Below are positions 34,493-44,357 of a stretch of 44,408 nucleotides of DNA, in pieces. Position numbers and translations under genes: made by a program. This DNA is from Euryarchaeota archaeon UBA552 (GTDB taxonomy: Archaea > Thermoplasmatota > Poseidoniia > Poseidoniales > Thalassarchaeaceae): the NCBI GenBank assembly GCA_002499585.1, contig DAMH01000030.1:69837-114244 (forward strand). The letters run 5' to 3'. Numbering within the stretch: the stretch's first letter is position 1; every line of letters begins with the position of its first letter. The notes under the pieces are model-generated. The model searched no databases. It saw only the letters and a list, made by a program, of their open reading frames with translations, and was not told where the DNA came from.

Positions 34493-35617
34493 TCAGGTCA
34501 GTGCTCGGCCTATGCTAGCTACTTGGTGCAAAAAGTGTTCGAAATGGATTCTTGGATGAGTGTGTGTTTGAAGAGTTATACTACAATCCGCAAGTGATTG
34601 AATGAGCTCATTCCTTATTTCATCGGACAATGCCAGACGTCGATTAACGAGAGCCTTGTGCATTTGGTCTACTACGTCTTCTGGACTGAGGCCGTGGTCG
34701 TTGAGGAGTTTGTCAATTTCTGCTACAGCACCCGTCCTAATCTTTACTCTTCGTCCATTTCTGTCGATCCACCTAGAGTCTGCGACCTCTCCCCTAAGGG
34801 CTTTTTCGATCGCGTCCCTTCCCGCTTGCATCGTCGCGGCTTGAACAAGGTCGTGTATGGAAGATCTCTCATTCAGTTCCCCTTTGGACCAAAGAATTTC
34901 AAGAATAAAGATCGCCCTGCGAAGATTTCCCTCGCAGACGTAACACAGATCTTCGATAAAACCAGAATCGGCGTAGATGTCTTGTTCCGAAAGTATTTGC
35001 ATGAGTACTGCTGACATTTTTTTATCATCACAAGCAGGTATCCTAATCATCTGAGTTCTGGATCTCAATGCATCGATGATGGCCGATGGAGCGCGGGCAG
35101 TGAAAATGAACCTCGATGCAGAGCCAACTGTTTCCATCATTCTTCTTAGATAGGATTGCCATCGCAAGGACATGTGATCTGCATCTTCAAGGATTATGAG
35201 ACGGCTCAATGATTGAATTCCGTCGACAGCAGTCTCTTTGCCAGCTGGAGGGGGGTCAGACCTTGTCGCTGCATTCTCACCGCCCGGAAAGGCTGCAAGT
35301 GACGTCATTCCTGCGAGAGTGTCTGAGGATCCTTTTCCTTGTGGCCTCAAAAAATTCTCAAAAGCATCCATCGCACCTCGGGTCCTCTTCAAATCTCTGA
35401 CATTCCTGACATGAATTCTTGAAGTCCAGGACGGGCCCAGGACTTGTCTGGCGTATAGTCTCCAAAGAGCGGTCTTTCCACAACCCTGTGGACCAGTGAT
35501 CAACAGGTGGGGGGGCTGTGGCTGGAGTGACAGTGCGGTGATCCTATCCAAGACCCGCGTTGGTGCTGCGAAATGGTTGAATGTTCGAGGGGCGAAGTCA
35601 ACGAGCCAACCGGTCAC
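34493..35617 (-). CDS. Replication factor C small-subunit-like AAA+ ATPase
   Basis: 374 aa from GTG 35617. The frame is open to 35761, but that overlaps rpoP by 107 bases; at 35617 the protein begins with GWLVDFAPRTF, matching the family N-terminus. Walker A is GPQGCGKT (42-49), Walker B LIILEDAD (140-147), the arginine-finger motif is ALRSRTQ (183-189), and the helical lid and collar follow. RFC loads the PCNA clamp at primer ends. Two departures: the usual DEAD/DEAH box reads EDAD, and a low-complexity insertion at about residues 93-134 parts Walker A and B. It may be a divergent second RFC small subunit. Confidence 0.8.
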   Translation of the reverse strand: MTGWLVDFAPRTFNHFAAPTRVLDRITALSLQPQPPHLLITGPQGCGKTALWRLYARQVLGPSWTSRIHVRNVRDLKRTRGAMDAFENFLRPQGKGSSDTLAGMTSLAAFPGGENAATRSDPPPAGKETAVDGIQSLSRLIILEDADHMSLRWQSYLRRMMETVGSASRFIFTARAPSAIIDALRSRTQMIRIPACDDKKMSAVLMQILSEQDIYADSGFIEDLCYVCEGNLRRAIFILEILWSKGELNERSSIHDLVQAATMQAGRDAIEKALRGEVADSRWIDRNGRRVKIRTGAVAEIDKLLNDHGLSPEDVVDQMHKALVNRRLALSDEIRNELIQSLADCSITLQTHTHPRIHFEHFLHQVASIGRALT

Positions 35618-35654
35618 ATTGGCTGTTGATCGGACATGGGTCTTGAATTCAGCG

Positions 35655-35972
35655 TTACTCGGCGCGTAGAGTTTTGACGCCGTCAGGACCTTCTTTGCGG
35701 GGTTTGACGAATATCCTGTATCCGCACTTGTGGCAGGACTTGCCGGTTGTCCCGATCTCAATCCACTCTATGTGTCCGCATCGGACGCATCTGTATCTGA
35801 TTTCTAGGGGATCCATCGGGGAAGAGCAATGGTTGCATGTAGCAGGGCCGTCAGCGTCGAACGGTTTCCTGTCTGTTCTGTTGCAGGACCTGCACTTGTA
35901 TAGGGTCATGCGGTTGGTCATGTTCCCCTCCGGATTGGTCGCCTTCTTCAACCTGCCCATTGATTCAGTCAT
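35655..35972 (-). CDS. rpoP: RNA polymerase subunit P (Rpb12) with an extra N-terminal zinc ribbon
   Basis: 105 aa, twice the usual 45-50. The C-terminal half is a normal Rpb12: zinc cysteines C62, C65, C80, C83, ending in CGYRIFVKPRKE and VKTLRAE, as in archaeal RpoP. Before it lies a second zinc-ribbon pattern with C27, C30, C46, C49. Translation could start at ATG 35972 (8-base overlap with the GuaA gene stop), 35960, 35921 or 35909; the two-ribbon protein results in each case. An ATG at 35816 would give a one-ribbon 53-aa protein. Rpb12 stabilises the Rpb3/Rpb10 assembly platform. It lies between guaA-A and the RFC-like gene on the same strand. Confidence 0.85.
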   Translation of the reverse strand: MTESMGRLKKATNPEGNMTNRMTLYKCRSCNRTDRKPFDADGPATCNHCSSPMDPLEIRYRCVRCGHIEWIEIGTTGKSCHKCGYRIFVKPRKEGPDGVKTLRAE

Positions 35973-36558
35973 TGTTTCGTGCTCTCTTGCATATATTGAC
36001 GAAGTTTCTAAACATCATCTCCCCATACTCCGAATCATTGACTTCAGGGTGAAATTGCACACCAAATCTAGTGTTTTCCTCATTCTGCATGGCTTGGACA
36101 TTACAGGACGTGCTGGAGGCTGTAACCCTAAAACCGGTTGGTACATCACCAACCTCATCGTTGTGGCTTTCCCATACGGTCTGTGTTATTGGAGTACCGT
36201 CAAAAAATGGGCCGGCGTCTTCAGAAAGCGTTATGATGGCTGCTCCAAATTCTGGTTTTGGGGCCTCTTTGGCTGTTCCACCGTAGAATCCTGCCATGAA
36301 CTGAAGGCCGGCGCAGATACCGAGAATGGGCACTTCCAGAGTGAGGTATTCCGAGCAACGGCCCAATTCACCTGTAAGGCCGACACGGGCTGCGCCGCCA
36401 GACAATATCAGCCCATCCACATCTCTTATTTGTTCGAGAGGGGTGTTGTTGGATACGATTTTGGTATCAACACCTAGATATCTAAGCATCCTCCACTCTC
36501 TGTGTGTCCATTGGCCACCGTTGTCAATAACATCAATCACAATCCCTTCCCCGTCCAT
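35965..36558 (-). CDS. guaAA: GMP synthase glutamine amidotransferase subunit (GuaA-A)
   Basis: 197 aa, the usual size of the separate archaeal GATase subunit; the ATP-pyrophosphatase subunit is not in the window. It releases ammonia from glutamine for amination of XMP to GMP. The class I triad is C82 (GICAGLQ), H170 and E172 (FHPEV). The N-terminus VIDNGGQWTHREWRMLRYLG fits archaeal GuaA-A. Its ATG (36558) lies about 100 bases from the tRNA-Asp gene. The stop overlaps the proposed rpoP start in ATGACTGA. Confidence 0.93.
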   Translation of the reverse strand: MDGEGIVIDVIDNGGQWTHREWRMLRYLGVDTKIVSNNTPLEQIRDVDGLILSGGAARVGLTGELGRCSEYLTLEVPILGICAGLQFMAGFYGGTAKEAPKPEFGAAIITLSEDAGPFFDGTPITQTVWESHNDEVGDVPTGFRVTASSTSCNVQAMQNEENTRFGVQFHPEVNDSEYGEMMFRNFVNICKRARNND

Positions 36559-36661
36559 GTTACGATGTCAACGGAGGCAGACCATCAATACATTGCATGT
36601 GTCGAAGGTGTGTGTTTGAGGGGCAGATTGAAAATAAGGGCACGATTCGGATCAAAGGCAA

Positions 36662-36737
36662 GCCCCGATGGTGTAGTGGCCTATCATGCAGCCCTGTCGA
36701 GGCTGCGACCCGGGTTCAAATCCCGGTCGGGGCGCCA
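36662..36737 (+). tRNA. tRNA-Asp (anticodon GTC)
   Basis: Complete cloverleaf with encoded CCA. The acceptor stem GCCCCGA pairs fully with TCGGGGC; discriminator G at 36734, CCA at 36735-36737. The anticodon stem CAGCC/GGCTG encloses loop CTGTCGA with anticodon GTC at 36696-36698. T arm GGGTTCAAATCCC. It reads GAC and GAU. It is on the opposite strand from the flanking protein genes. Confidence 0.95.
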
Positions 36738-36881
36738 AATTGAAGCCCAAAACAGCCTGTAATCGGAATGGGACAGGCTGTGATCACAATCCCCTGGTCG
36801 GGGTATACGGGACACAGCACCACAATGATCTGCCCATAGTTCTACGGTTGCCTTGTTATTGGTATTTTGAGATCTATGCCA

Positions 36882-37520
36882 TCAGTCCAATATATCGTCT
36901 ATTACCGCTGATATCCCCTCTTCCGCTGGACACATTACAGATCTGACACCGTGGGCCTCGCCGGCTATCAAATCGCTTTCCCGATCTCCTACCATGACTG
37001 ACCCTGTCTCGATTGGCCGCTCTGTCCAATTTTTCCCAAATCTAATGTTGAAATTTGACCAGTCGAGTCCGGACTCAGCATACTGTAACAATTGTCTGGC
37101 TGCTTCCAACATTCCGGGATTGGGTTTTCTGGCCCACGCATTCTGGTGGGGCAAATATGGACTGTGGAGTATGATGTCAAGCACCGCATCCTCGTCGGTC
37201 TGAAGTAACAGAGTTCTCAATCGGTCGTGTATTGCAGCTAGGTTCTCAACACCCCACAATCCTCTACCGATGGGGGATTGATTGGTCACGACAGCGACTC
37301 TCATTCCCGATCTTCGGGCCTTTGCAACGGCTTCAGCGGCATTTGGTAGTAATACCAGTTCTGAAGGTGAATTGATGTATTTTGGAGAACCCCTGTTTAA
37401 GACCCCGTCCCTATCCAGATATGCAATAGAACCTGACCAAGGGACTAGCCCAGGAAGAGGTTCCAATTCCAATGGAGCATCGATCGGGACCCGGTCACGG
37501 CACGGCAGATGTTCGAGCAC
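36882..37520 (-). CDS. HAD-superfamily phosphatase, GmhB/histidinol-phosphatase type
   Basis: 212 aa. The HAD motifs are in order: LDRDGVLN (nucleophile D36, acid D38), VTNQSPIGRG (motif II Thr, 75-84), RKPNPGML (motif III Lys) and VGDRESDLIAG (motif IV acids). This is the GmhB group, which removes a phosphate from heptose bisphosphate or histidinol phosphate. The zinc loop of classical GmhB (Cys/His before the RKP motif) is replaced by HSPYLPHQNAWA without cysteines. About 30 extra residues precede the domain. Heptose-like surface sugar or histidine synthesis are both possible. Confidence 0.8.
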   Translation of the reverse strand: MLEHLPCRDRVPIDAPLELEPLPGLVPWSGSIAYLDRDGVLNRGSPKYINSPSELVLLPNAAEAVAKARRSGMRVAVVTNQSPIGRGLWGVENLAAIHDRLRTLLLQTDEDAVLDIILHSPYLPHQNAWARKPNPGMLEAARQLLQYAESGLDWSNFNIRFGKNWTERPIETGSVMVGDRESDLIAGEAHGVRSVMCPAEEGISAVIDDILD

Positions 37521-37628
37521 AATATTCGGGATGCGCTGTGATACAAAGCGCCTTCCTAAGATTATGGCCTTATGTTGTAATTTACCTGGTTTTCATCTAA
37601 TCTCGTGCTCACGTGATGCTCGTTAATA

Positions 37629-38450
37629 TCACTCAGTCTCCTTCTCAAGTGAATACTCGACTGCGTTTCGAAATATGGCGATTGCCGGAGATATGCCGTG
37701 TTTTTTTGGCGGTTTTCGTGTCCAATCCGGAGACAACCAAGTGCTGTGGAATGCTTCAGGATGAGGCATTATTCCGAATATCAGGCCGGTTGGGTCGCAC
37801 ACCCCCGCAATGTTTCTCCATGACTGATTTGGTGAAGTTGGATAAGGCAAAACATCTGATGAGGAGGCTGGGTACTGAGATTCAGGGTCAACATACCTTG
37901 CAACGAGCTGCCCGCGGCCTTCCCACTTATCCATTAGATTCACATCGTTCGTTACGAATTTTCCCTCTCCGTGGCGAACGGGTACCCTGAGCCTTTGGAT
38001 GCCCCTCGTCCAAATGCAAGGGCTGTTTGCGTCGAGCTCTATAGTGACCCATCGATCTTCGTATTTTCCACTGTCGTTCGTTGTCAATGATGCTGTTTGG
38101 GTCATTGTCAGCCCGCTATCGCCCGGCAATAACCCCATCTTGACCAGGACCTGGAAGCCATTGCAAATTCCTATCACAGGTCTCCCTGAATTCACGAATG
38201 ACTTGACTTGATCACCCAAAGAGAACCTCAGCCTATTGCCTAGGAGCCTGCCACTGCCAAGATGGTCTCCGAACGAGAAACCCCCTGGAATGGCCAAAAT
38301 ATCATAATCAAGCAGTTTCTCATGGCCCCTTACGATACTATTGACATGTATCTTGAAGGTTTCAGCGCCTGCAAATTCAAACGCCGCCATAGTCTCGTAT
38401 TCGCAATTTATACCGAAGCCAGAGAGGACTGCGACTGAGGGGGCACTCAT
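37629..38450 (-). CDS. purQ: FGAM synthase glutaminase subunit PurQ
   Basis: 273 aa from ATG 38450. A GGAGG lies at 38459-38463, eight bases before this ATG, which decides against the ATG at 38465 inside purL. PurQ hydrolyses glutamine and passes ammonia to PurL in the fourth step of purine synthesis. The catalytic nucleophile is C96 in GICNGFQ, with His and Glu in MPHPEAF. IPGGFSFGDHLGSG is typical. The gene follows the purL stop with one base between. At 273 aa it is longer than short bacterial PurQ (about 225), with added loops. Confidence 0.95.
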   Translation of the reverse strand: MSAPSVAVLSGFGINCEYETMAAFEFAGAETFKIHVNSIVRGHEKLLDYDILAIPGGFSFGDHLGSGRLLGNRLRFSLGDQVKSFVNSGRPVIGICNGFQVLVKMGLLPGDSGLTMTQTASLTTNDSGKYEDRWVTIELDANSPCIWTRGIQRLRVPVRHGEGKFVTNDVNLMDKWEGRGQLVARYVDPESQYPASSSDVLPYPTSPNQSWRNIAGVCDPTGLIFGIMPHPEAFHSTWLSPDWTRKPPKKHGISPAIAIFRNAVEYSLEKETE

Positions 38451-38451
38451 G

Positions 38452-41400
38452 TCAATGGCCTCCATCCAATGTGCCCTTCCAGGCTATTTTCAGGCTCTCT
38501 ATGTCGGATTCTAACAGAGTTCTTTTTTCGTCGACTATTACTAATTTCTTTTCATGAGTAACGGTTCCAATCTTGTACCAAGCATGGCCTTCGACCATCT
38601 TCTCAAATTCTGGTGAATTCTGTGGAGATACAGACACGACGATCCTACCAAGAGATTCGCCGAAAAGGATGCCCCACTCATTTAGATTATCATTTTCAGA
38701 TAAGACTTGTGATACATCCACATGGGCGCCGCCGTCATGGCCAAAACAGGATTCTGCCAGACAGACCGATAGTCCTCCGTCGCTGCAGTCGTGTGCGCTT
38801 CTGACCAGTTTTCGCTCCATTGCCTTAGTAAGAGCACGATACATCTCCATGTTTCGGACCGGATCTAGTTTTGGAGCGCTATTTCCTATACCTCCTTCTC
38901 CCCGTTCCATTAGCATGTAGGCCAATTCAGTTGCATCAATTTCCTGTTCTGTTAGGCCGAGAAGGTAAATTATGTCACCATCAGATTTGAAATCACTTGT
39001 CACTGACTTTGTAATATCCCTGTGACGACCGATGAGACTGAAAAGAAGGGTGGGGGGGACGCTTATTTTCCTCCCGTCAATTACAGCATCATTTTTCATT
39101 GAGTCCTTGCCACTTATACATGGAAGTCTGTAAGCTCTGCACACATCCTCCAGGGCCCTGTTGGATCTGACGAGCTGTGCTAGTTTCTGCTTCCCGTCTG
39201 GTGTTTTTTCTGATTGGATTGGATCTGGCCAACAGAAATTATCCAAGCCTGCTATCATTTCCAAATCAACGCCTACGCAGACCGCATTTCTCACTGCCTC
39301 GTCTATTGCGGCTGCCGTCATCGAATATGCATCAATGTCCGAGTACCTCGGGACAATTCCATTCGAAATGACTGCTCCGATTGTACTACCTGGAATGGGT
39401 GCTATAACTGCAGCATCGCCTGGCGCATCGTGGTTTTCACCTACAAATGGCTTGACTACTGTCTGACCAATGACCTCGTGGTCATAAGATCTAACCCACC
39501 ATTCCTTGCTGGCCACGTTCGGTCTTGACAGGATTTCAACTAGGGTTTCGGACAGTATATCCTTACTTGGTCTGGGTAGGGCTACCTCAGACTGTACAGG
39601 AGGCACCCACTCCGAATGGAGTTCTAGTTGTGGGCAACCCTCGTGTAAGAAATCTATGGGAAGGGACCCGACACATTCTCCATTGTGATTTATTTGGAAG
39701 TGTCCATTTTTTGTGAACTTGCCAATTGGGGTTGCATCGACTTCATGCAAGTCTGCTAGTTTCTCAAAATCTCGGGCATCTTCTTTCCTAATTCCCACCG
39801 TCATCCTTTCCTGGGATTCGGAGACCAGTATCTCCCATGAGCTCAAACCTTGCTGTTTAAGTGGGACTCGTCCCAACTCGATTGTGGCCCCACCGGTCAG
39901 CTCGGCCATCTCACCAACACTGCTGGAGAGGCCTCCTGCTCCATTGTCAGTAATTACCTGTATCAGCCCTTGGTCTCTAGCCTCAAGGATCATATCCATC
40001 ATTTTCTTTTGTGTTATAGGATCGCCTATCTGAACAGCACTACTCGGACTCTGTTCGGTTAGCTCCAAGCTTGAGAATGTCGCTCCATGTATTCCATCGC
40101 TACCGACCCTTCCTCCAACCATGTAGATCAAGTCCCCTGGACTGGGTGTTTTTACGTGCGACTCTCTCCCATCCGGCAGATACCGAGGCATTATTCCAAC
40201 CGTACCACAATAGACTAGTGGCTTTCCAATGTATCTCTCGTCGAACACGATAGCCCCGTTGACGGTGGGTATGCCAGACTCGTTGCCGCCGGATCTGACT
40301 CCTGCATGAACACCTGTGAATATTCTGCTGGGGTGGAAGAGTCCTTTCGGAAGGGGGCCTGAATAACCCGGCGGGCCAAAGCAAAAAACGTCTGTGTTGG
40401 CAATGGGCCTCGCACCAAGACCAGTTCCCATAATGTCACGATTAACACCTACGATTCCGGTCATAGCGCCCCCATATGGGTCCAAGGCAGAAGGGGAGTT
40501 GTGTGTCTCCGCCTTCATGCACAAACTCCAATCGTCCGTCCATGCTATGACACCGGAATTATCGTGGAACACTGATAGGAGCCAATCCACATCGTTAGAA
40601 ATATCACTTGTGGGGGAGACGATGTGAGTCTTGAACAATGAGTCAATTGTGGATTTTTCGCCTGTCTCCGTATCAATGTGTTCAATTTTGGCTGAAAAAA
40701 TCTTGTGGCTACAATGTTCGGACCAGGTCTGCGCTAGACACTCCAGTTCGACATCCGTTGGTGAATGGGGGGGTAGATTCAGTGTTTCTCTACTAGTTTG
40801 AGTTGATTTGTTCCTGTAATAAGATTGTATGGCTTTCATTTCTTCCAGATTTAAGGCCAGAAGCCCGTTTTCACTGATATCCATCAGGGTGCTATCGTCT
40901 ACATCTAGGTTTACTGTGTTGGGGGGGATGTAGCGCTGCTCATCGAGTGAAGGGAATTGTAATAATTGAGCTGCTCTATTTTTCCCACTGATTATGGACA
41001 CCTGCTCCAACATTGGATTGTGAAGTACCTCTGTGAGCGAACTGAGGTCAACGTCTTCTTCCATCAACCAAAGATGATACGACACAGTTGATGCGACTTT
41101 GAGGTGTTTGTCTGGGAAGACTGTCTTCAGTCCGTCCTCGGCTGCCATGGCCTTATTGTCTGTTACGCCAGCCTTGTAACCCACCTGGATTGTGATATCT
41201 GACTCTTCGACACCAGGAAGAAGACCCGATCCAATAGATCCATTTGTAGATGATTGCTCAGTTATTGGATCAGAAAAAAGGACCTTTGCAGCGTGTTCTG
41301 CTTGTTCTTCTGAGAAATCGCCCTTTATAGTATAGCCCAAGCTCGTCCGTAGGTTTGAGATCTTTTTTCTTATGCGAACGGGTATGATCTTGGCTACAGA

Positions 41401-41472
41401 TCTTGCTCGGGTATCAATCATTCCTGATTTGATGACCGGCGTAACATCTACCCTGAGAATGCGTTCACTCAT
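38452..41472 (-). CDS. purL: FGAM synthase PurL with fused N-terminal PurS-like domain
   Basis: 1006 aa. It makes formylglycinamidine ribonucleotide from FGAR, ATP and ammonia. The N-terminal 165 residues look like two PurS-type units (VDVTP...VAKIIPVRI...YTIKG), then the linker helix and the PurL body: CLAQTWSEHCSHK (catalytic His), AETHNSP, DPYGGAMTG, GDPITQKKM, DNGAGGLSSSVGEM, and DCSDGGLSVCLAE. In many archaea PurS, PurL and PurQ are three proteins; here PurS and PurL are joined and PurQ follows at once, so all parts of the complex are present. Operon order is purL-purQ. Confidence 0.93.
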   Translation of the reverse strand: MSERILRVDVTPVIKSGMIDTRARSVAKIIPVRIRKKISNLRTSLGYTIKGDFSEEQAEHAAKVLFSDPITEQSSTNGSIGSGLLPGVEESDITIQVGYKAGVTDNKAMAAEDGLKTVFPDKHLKVASTVSYHLWLMEEDVDLSSLTEVLHNPMLEQVSIISGKNRAAQLLQFPSLDEQRYIPPNTVNLDVDDSTLMDISENGLLALNLEEMKAIQSYYRNKSTQTSRETLNLPPHSPTDVELECLAQTWSEHCSHKIFSAKIEHIDTETGEKSTIDSLFKTHIVSPTSDISNDVDWLLSVFHDNSGVIAWTDDWSLCMKAETHNSPSALDPYGGAMTGIVGVNRDIMGTGLGARPIANTDVFCFGPPGYSGPLPKGLFHPSRIFTGVHAGVRSGGNESGIPTVNGAIVFDERYIGKPLVYCGTVGIMPRYLPDGRESHVKTPSPGDLIYMVGGRVGSDGIHGATFSSLELTEQSPSSAVQIGDPITQKKMMDMILEARDQGLIQVITDNGAGGLSSSVGEMAELTGGATIELGRVPLKQQGLSSWEILVSESQERMTVGIRKEDARDFEKLADLHEVDATPIGKFTKNGHFQINHNGECVGSLPIDFLHEGCPQLELHSEWVPPVQSEVALPRPSKDILSETLVEILSRPNVASKEWWVRSYDHEVIGQTVVKPFVGENHDAPGDAAVIAPIPGSTIGAVISNGIVPRYSDIDAYSMTAAAIDEAVRNAVCVGVDLEMIAGLDNFCWPDPIQSEKTPDGKQKLAQLVRSNRALEDVCRAYRLPCISGKDSMKNDAVIDGRKISVPPTLLFSLIGRHRDITKSVTSDFKSDGDIIYLLGLTEQEIDATELAYMLMERGEGGIGNSAPKLDPVRNMEMYRALTKAMERKLVRSAHDCSDGGLSVCLAESCFGHDGGAHVDVSQVLSENDNLNEWGILFGESLGRIVVSVSPQNSPEFEKMVEGHAWYKIGTVTHEKKLVIVDEKRTLLESDIESLKIAWKGTLDGGH

Positions 41473-41530
41473 ATTCCACGCCTAGCCGATGGTCCGACTG
41501 GACGTCCATCAAAGATGCGCTTGGATGGGT

Positions 41531-43186
<1,656 letters not shown>

Positions 43187-43192
43187 ATTATC

Positions 43193-43200
43193 ATCTCCTG
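43193..43200 (-). promoter_or_regulatory. Strong ribosome-binding site of groEL
   Basis: On the minus strand AGGAGATG ends about six bases before the groEL ATG. The strength is unusual in this window, where many genes have weak or no such site, and fits high translation as well as a bacterial origin of the operon. Confidence 0.6.
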
Positions 43201-43210
43201 TGTGTTTTCC

Positions 43211-43483
43211 CTAAACGTCCAGCACCTTTGCCTGTAGATCTTCAAACTTGATCAGCATGTACTCGATGCCTAGCCATTCGATTTTAGTTCCGCTGTATTG
43301 CCTGTAGATGACCCTGTCTCCGGCACTCAATCCGTCGGCTTCCGGGCCTGTTGCTACGACCTTCCCGACATTCATTTTTTCCCGGGCCTCTTCTGGCAAG
43401 AGTAGTCCGGACTCGGTTTTCTCTGGTGCGTTTTCCATTTCAAGGAGTACCATCTCTCCCATTGGTTCAATTCCTACAGACAT
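43211..43483 (-). CDS. groES: Co-chaperonin GroES (10 kDa)
   Basis: 90 aa. GroES caps GroEL and closes the folding chamber. The mobile loop that docks onto GroEL is the segment with EKTESGLLLPEEAREK (about residues 20-35), in good agreement with bacterial GroES. The beta-barrel core follows (GKVVATGP, AGDRVIYRQYSGTKI). It is the first gene of a groES-groEL operon. Upstream there is a TATA-like box at 43530-43539 and a palindrome over the predicted transcription start, very like the site at the Phr-like regulator gene. Confidence 0.96.
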   Translation of the reverse strand: MSVGIEPMGEMVLLEMENAPEKTESGLLLPEEAREKMNVGKVVATGPEADGLSAGDRVIYRQYSGTKIEWLGIEYMLIKFEDLQAKVLDV

Positions 43484-43503
43484 GTGTGCATCTCCGGGCT
43501 ATA

Positions 43504-43517
43504 CAACCCGAGGTTGG
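43504..43517 (-). promoter_or_regulatory. Candidate heat-shock operator at the groES promoter
   Basis: On the minus strand the sequence reads CCAACC-TCG-GGTTG, an inverted repeat with 5-base arms. It matches the palindrome at 22844-22858 in 11 of 12 half-site bases with the same 3-base spacer. It covers the predicted groES transcription start. Two further GTTAG-like half-sites follow on the plus strand at 43517-43526. Confidence 0.55.
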
Positions 43518-43529
43518 TTAGTTAGGGTG

Positions 43530-43539
43530 TCTTTTAAAC
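43530..43539. promoter_or_regulatory. TATA-like element between groES and pyrF
   Basis: TCTTTTAAAC contains the self-complementary TTTAAA. On the minus strand it lies about 25 bases before the palindrome centre at 43510, fitting a groES promoter with a leader of about 27 bases holding GGAGATG. It could also serve pyrF, about 70 bases away on the plus strand. Confidence 0.45.
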
Positions 43540-43607
43540 CTGTCTTTACTAGAGTTTCAATAATGTTGAGGTACCTGAAGGGTCTCGAGTGAGGTGCGGA
43601 GCGTGCG

Positions 43608-44357
43608 ATGATGCCGATATTGGCCCAAGAGATCCGGGACTTAATGAACGCAAGAAATACAAGACTTGTTCTTGCCGCAGACTTTAACACGATTTCCGAA
43701 ATATCAAACATTTTATCACTGGTTGGCAACCATATTTTCATGCTTAAAACCCACATTGATGGGATAAGAGATTTTACACTGGACAGGTGGATGCGAGAAG
43801 TCGTCTACCCCGCCCAGAGAGCTGGAATCCTGATATTTGAGGATAGGAAATTTGCCGATATTGGCTCCATTACCAAAAATCAGATGCTTGGCCACCAAAG
43901 GATTGCAGAGTGGGCTGACATAGTGACCGCTCATAGAATATCTGGACCTGATCTCATAGACGGTGTGCACATGGCTTGGGCGGAGGTGGGAAGGAAGGGT
44001 TCTGTGGTAATTCTATCACAGATGTCCAGTTCAGGCAACATGTTAGATGATTCATATTGTAAAAAAGTCGTAGAGTCCTGCAAGGAAATTTCGGGTGTCT
44101 GTGGATTTATCGGAAATGGCAGCGATCCTGCGGGTATTTCGCGGCTCAGGGCCAGTGTTGGAGTTGAAAAGCTGATCCTGACCCCCGGCATAAATCTCGA
44201 TGTTGGCAAAGGCGGCATGGGACAAAGATATGGACATCCAAAGGAAGCAATTGCGTCTGGTGCAGATGCAGTGATAGTTGGATCTGGAATAATCGGGAAA
44301 TCTAATCCGTCCGAGGCCGCCGGCATGTATGCAAGATCGACTATGGAAGAAATGTGA
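43608..44357 (+). CDS. pyrF: Orotidine 5'-phosphate decarboxylase, URA3-like type
   Basis: 249 aa. It decarboxylates OMP to UMP, the last step of UMP synthesis. The catalytic set is K47 (LKTHID), D79 and K81 (FEDRKF) and D84 (ADIG). The spacing is identical to yeast Ura3 (59, 91, 93, 96), and the wording FEDRKFADIG and LTPGINLD is that of the eukaryotic-type group, not of short archaeal PyrF. The ATG at 43608 is followed at once by a second ATG (43611). It is divergent from groES. The stop codon overlaps the next ATG by one base. Confidence 0.93.
   Translation: MMPILAQEIRDLMNARNTRLVLAADFNTISEISNILSLVGNHIFMLKTHIDGIRDFTLDRWMREVVYPAQRAGILIFEDRKFADIGSITKNQMLGHQRIAEWADIVTAHRISGPDLIDGVHMAWAEVGRKGSVVILSQMSSSGNMLDDSYCKKVVESCKEISGVCGFIGNGSDPAGISRLRASVGVEKLILTPGINLDVGKGGMGQRYGHPKEAIASGADAVIVGSGIIGKSNPSEAAGMYARSTMEEM

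Noticed and set aside
35618..35761. Longer start of the RFC-like gene
   Set aside because: Overlaps rpoP by 107 bases; the family N-terminal motif begins just after GTG 35617.
35674..36477. 267-codon open frame on the plus strand
   Set aside because: Antisense to rpoP and guaAA, both of which have clear active-site or zinc motifs.
41488..41510. Imperfect hairpin between groEL and purL as a terminator
   Set aside because: The stem is interrupted and no T-rich tract follows on the minus strand, so a terminator is not supported.
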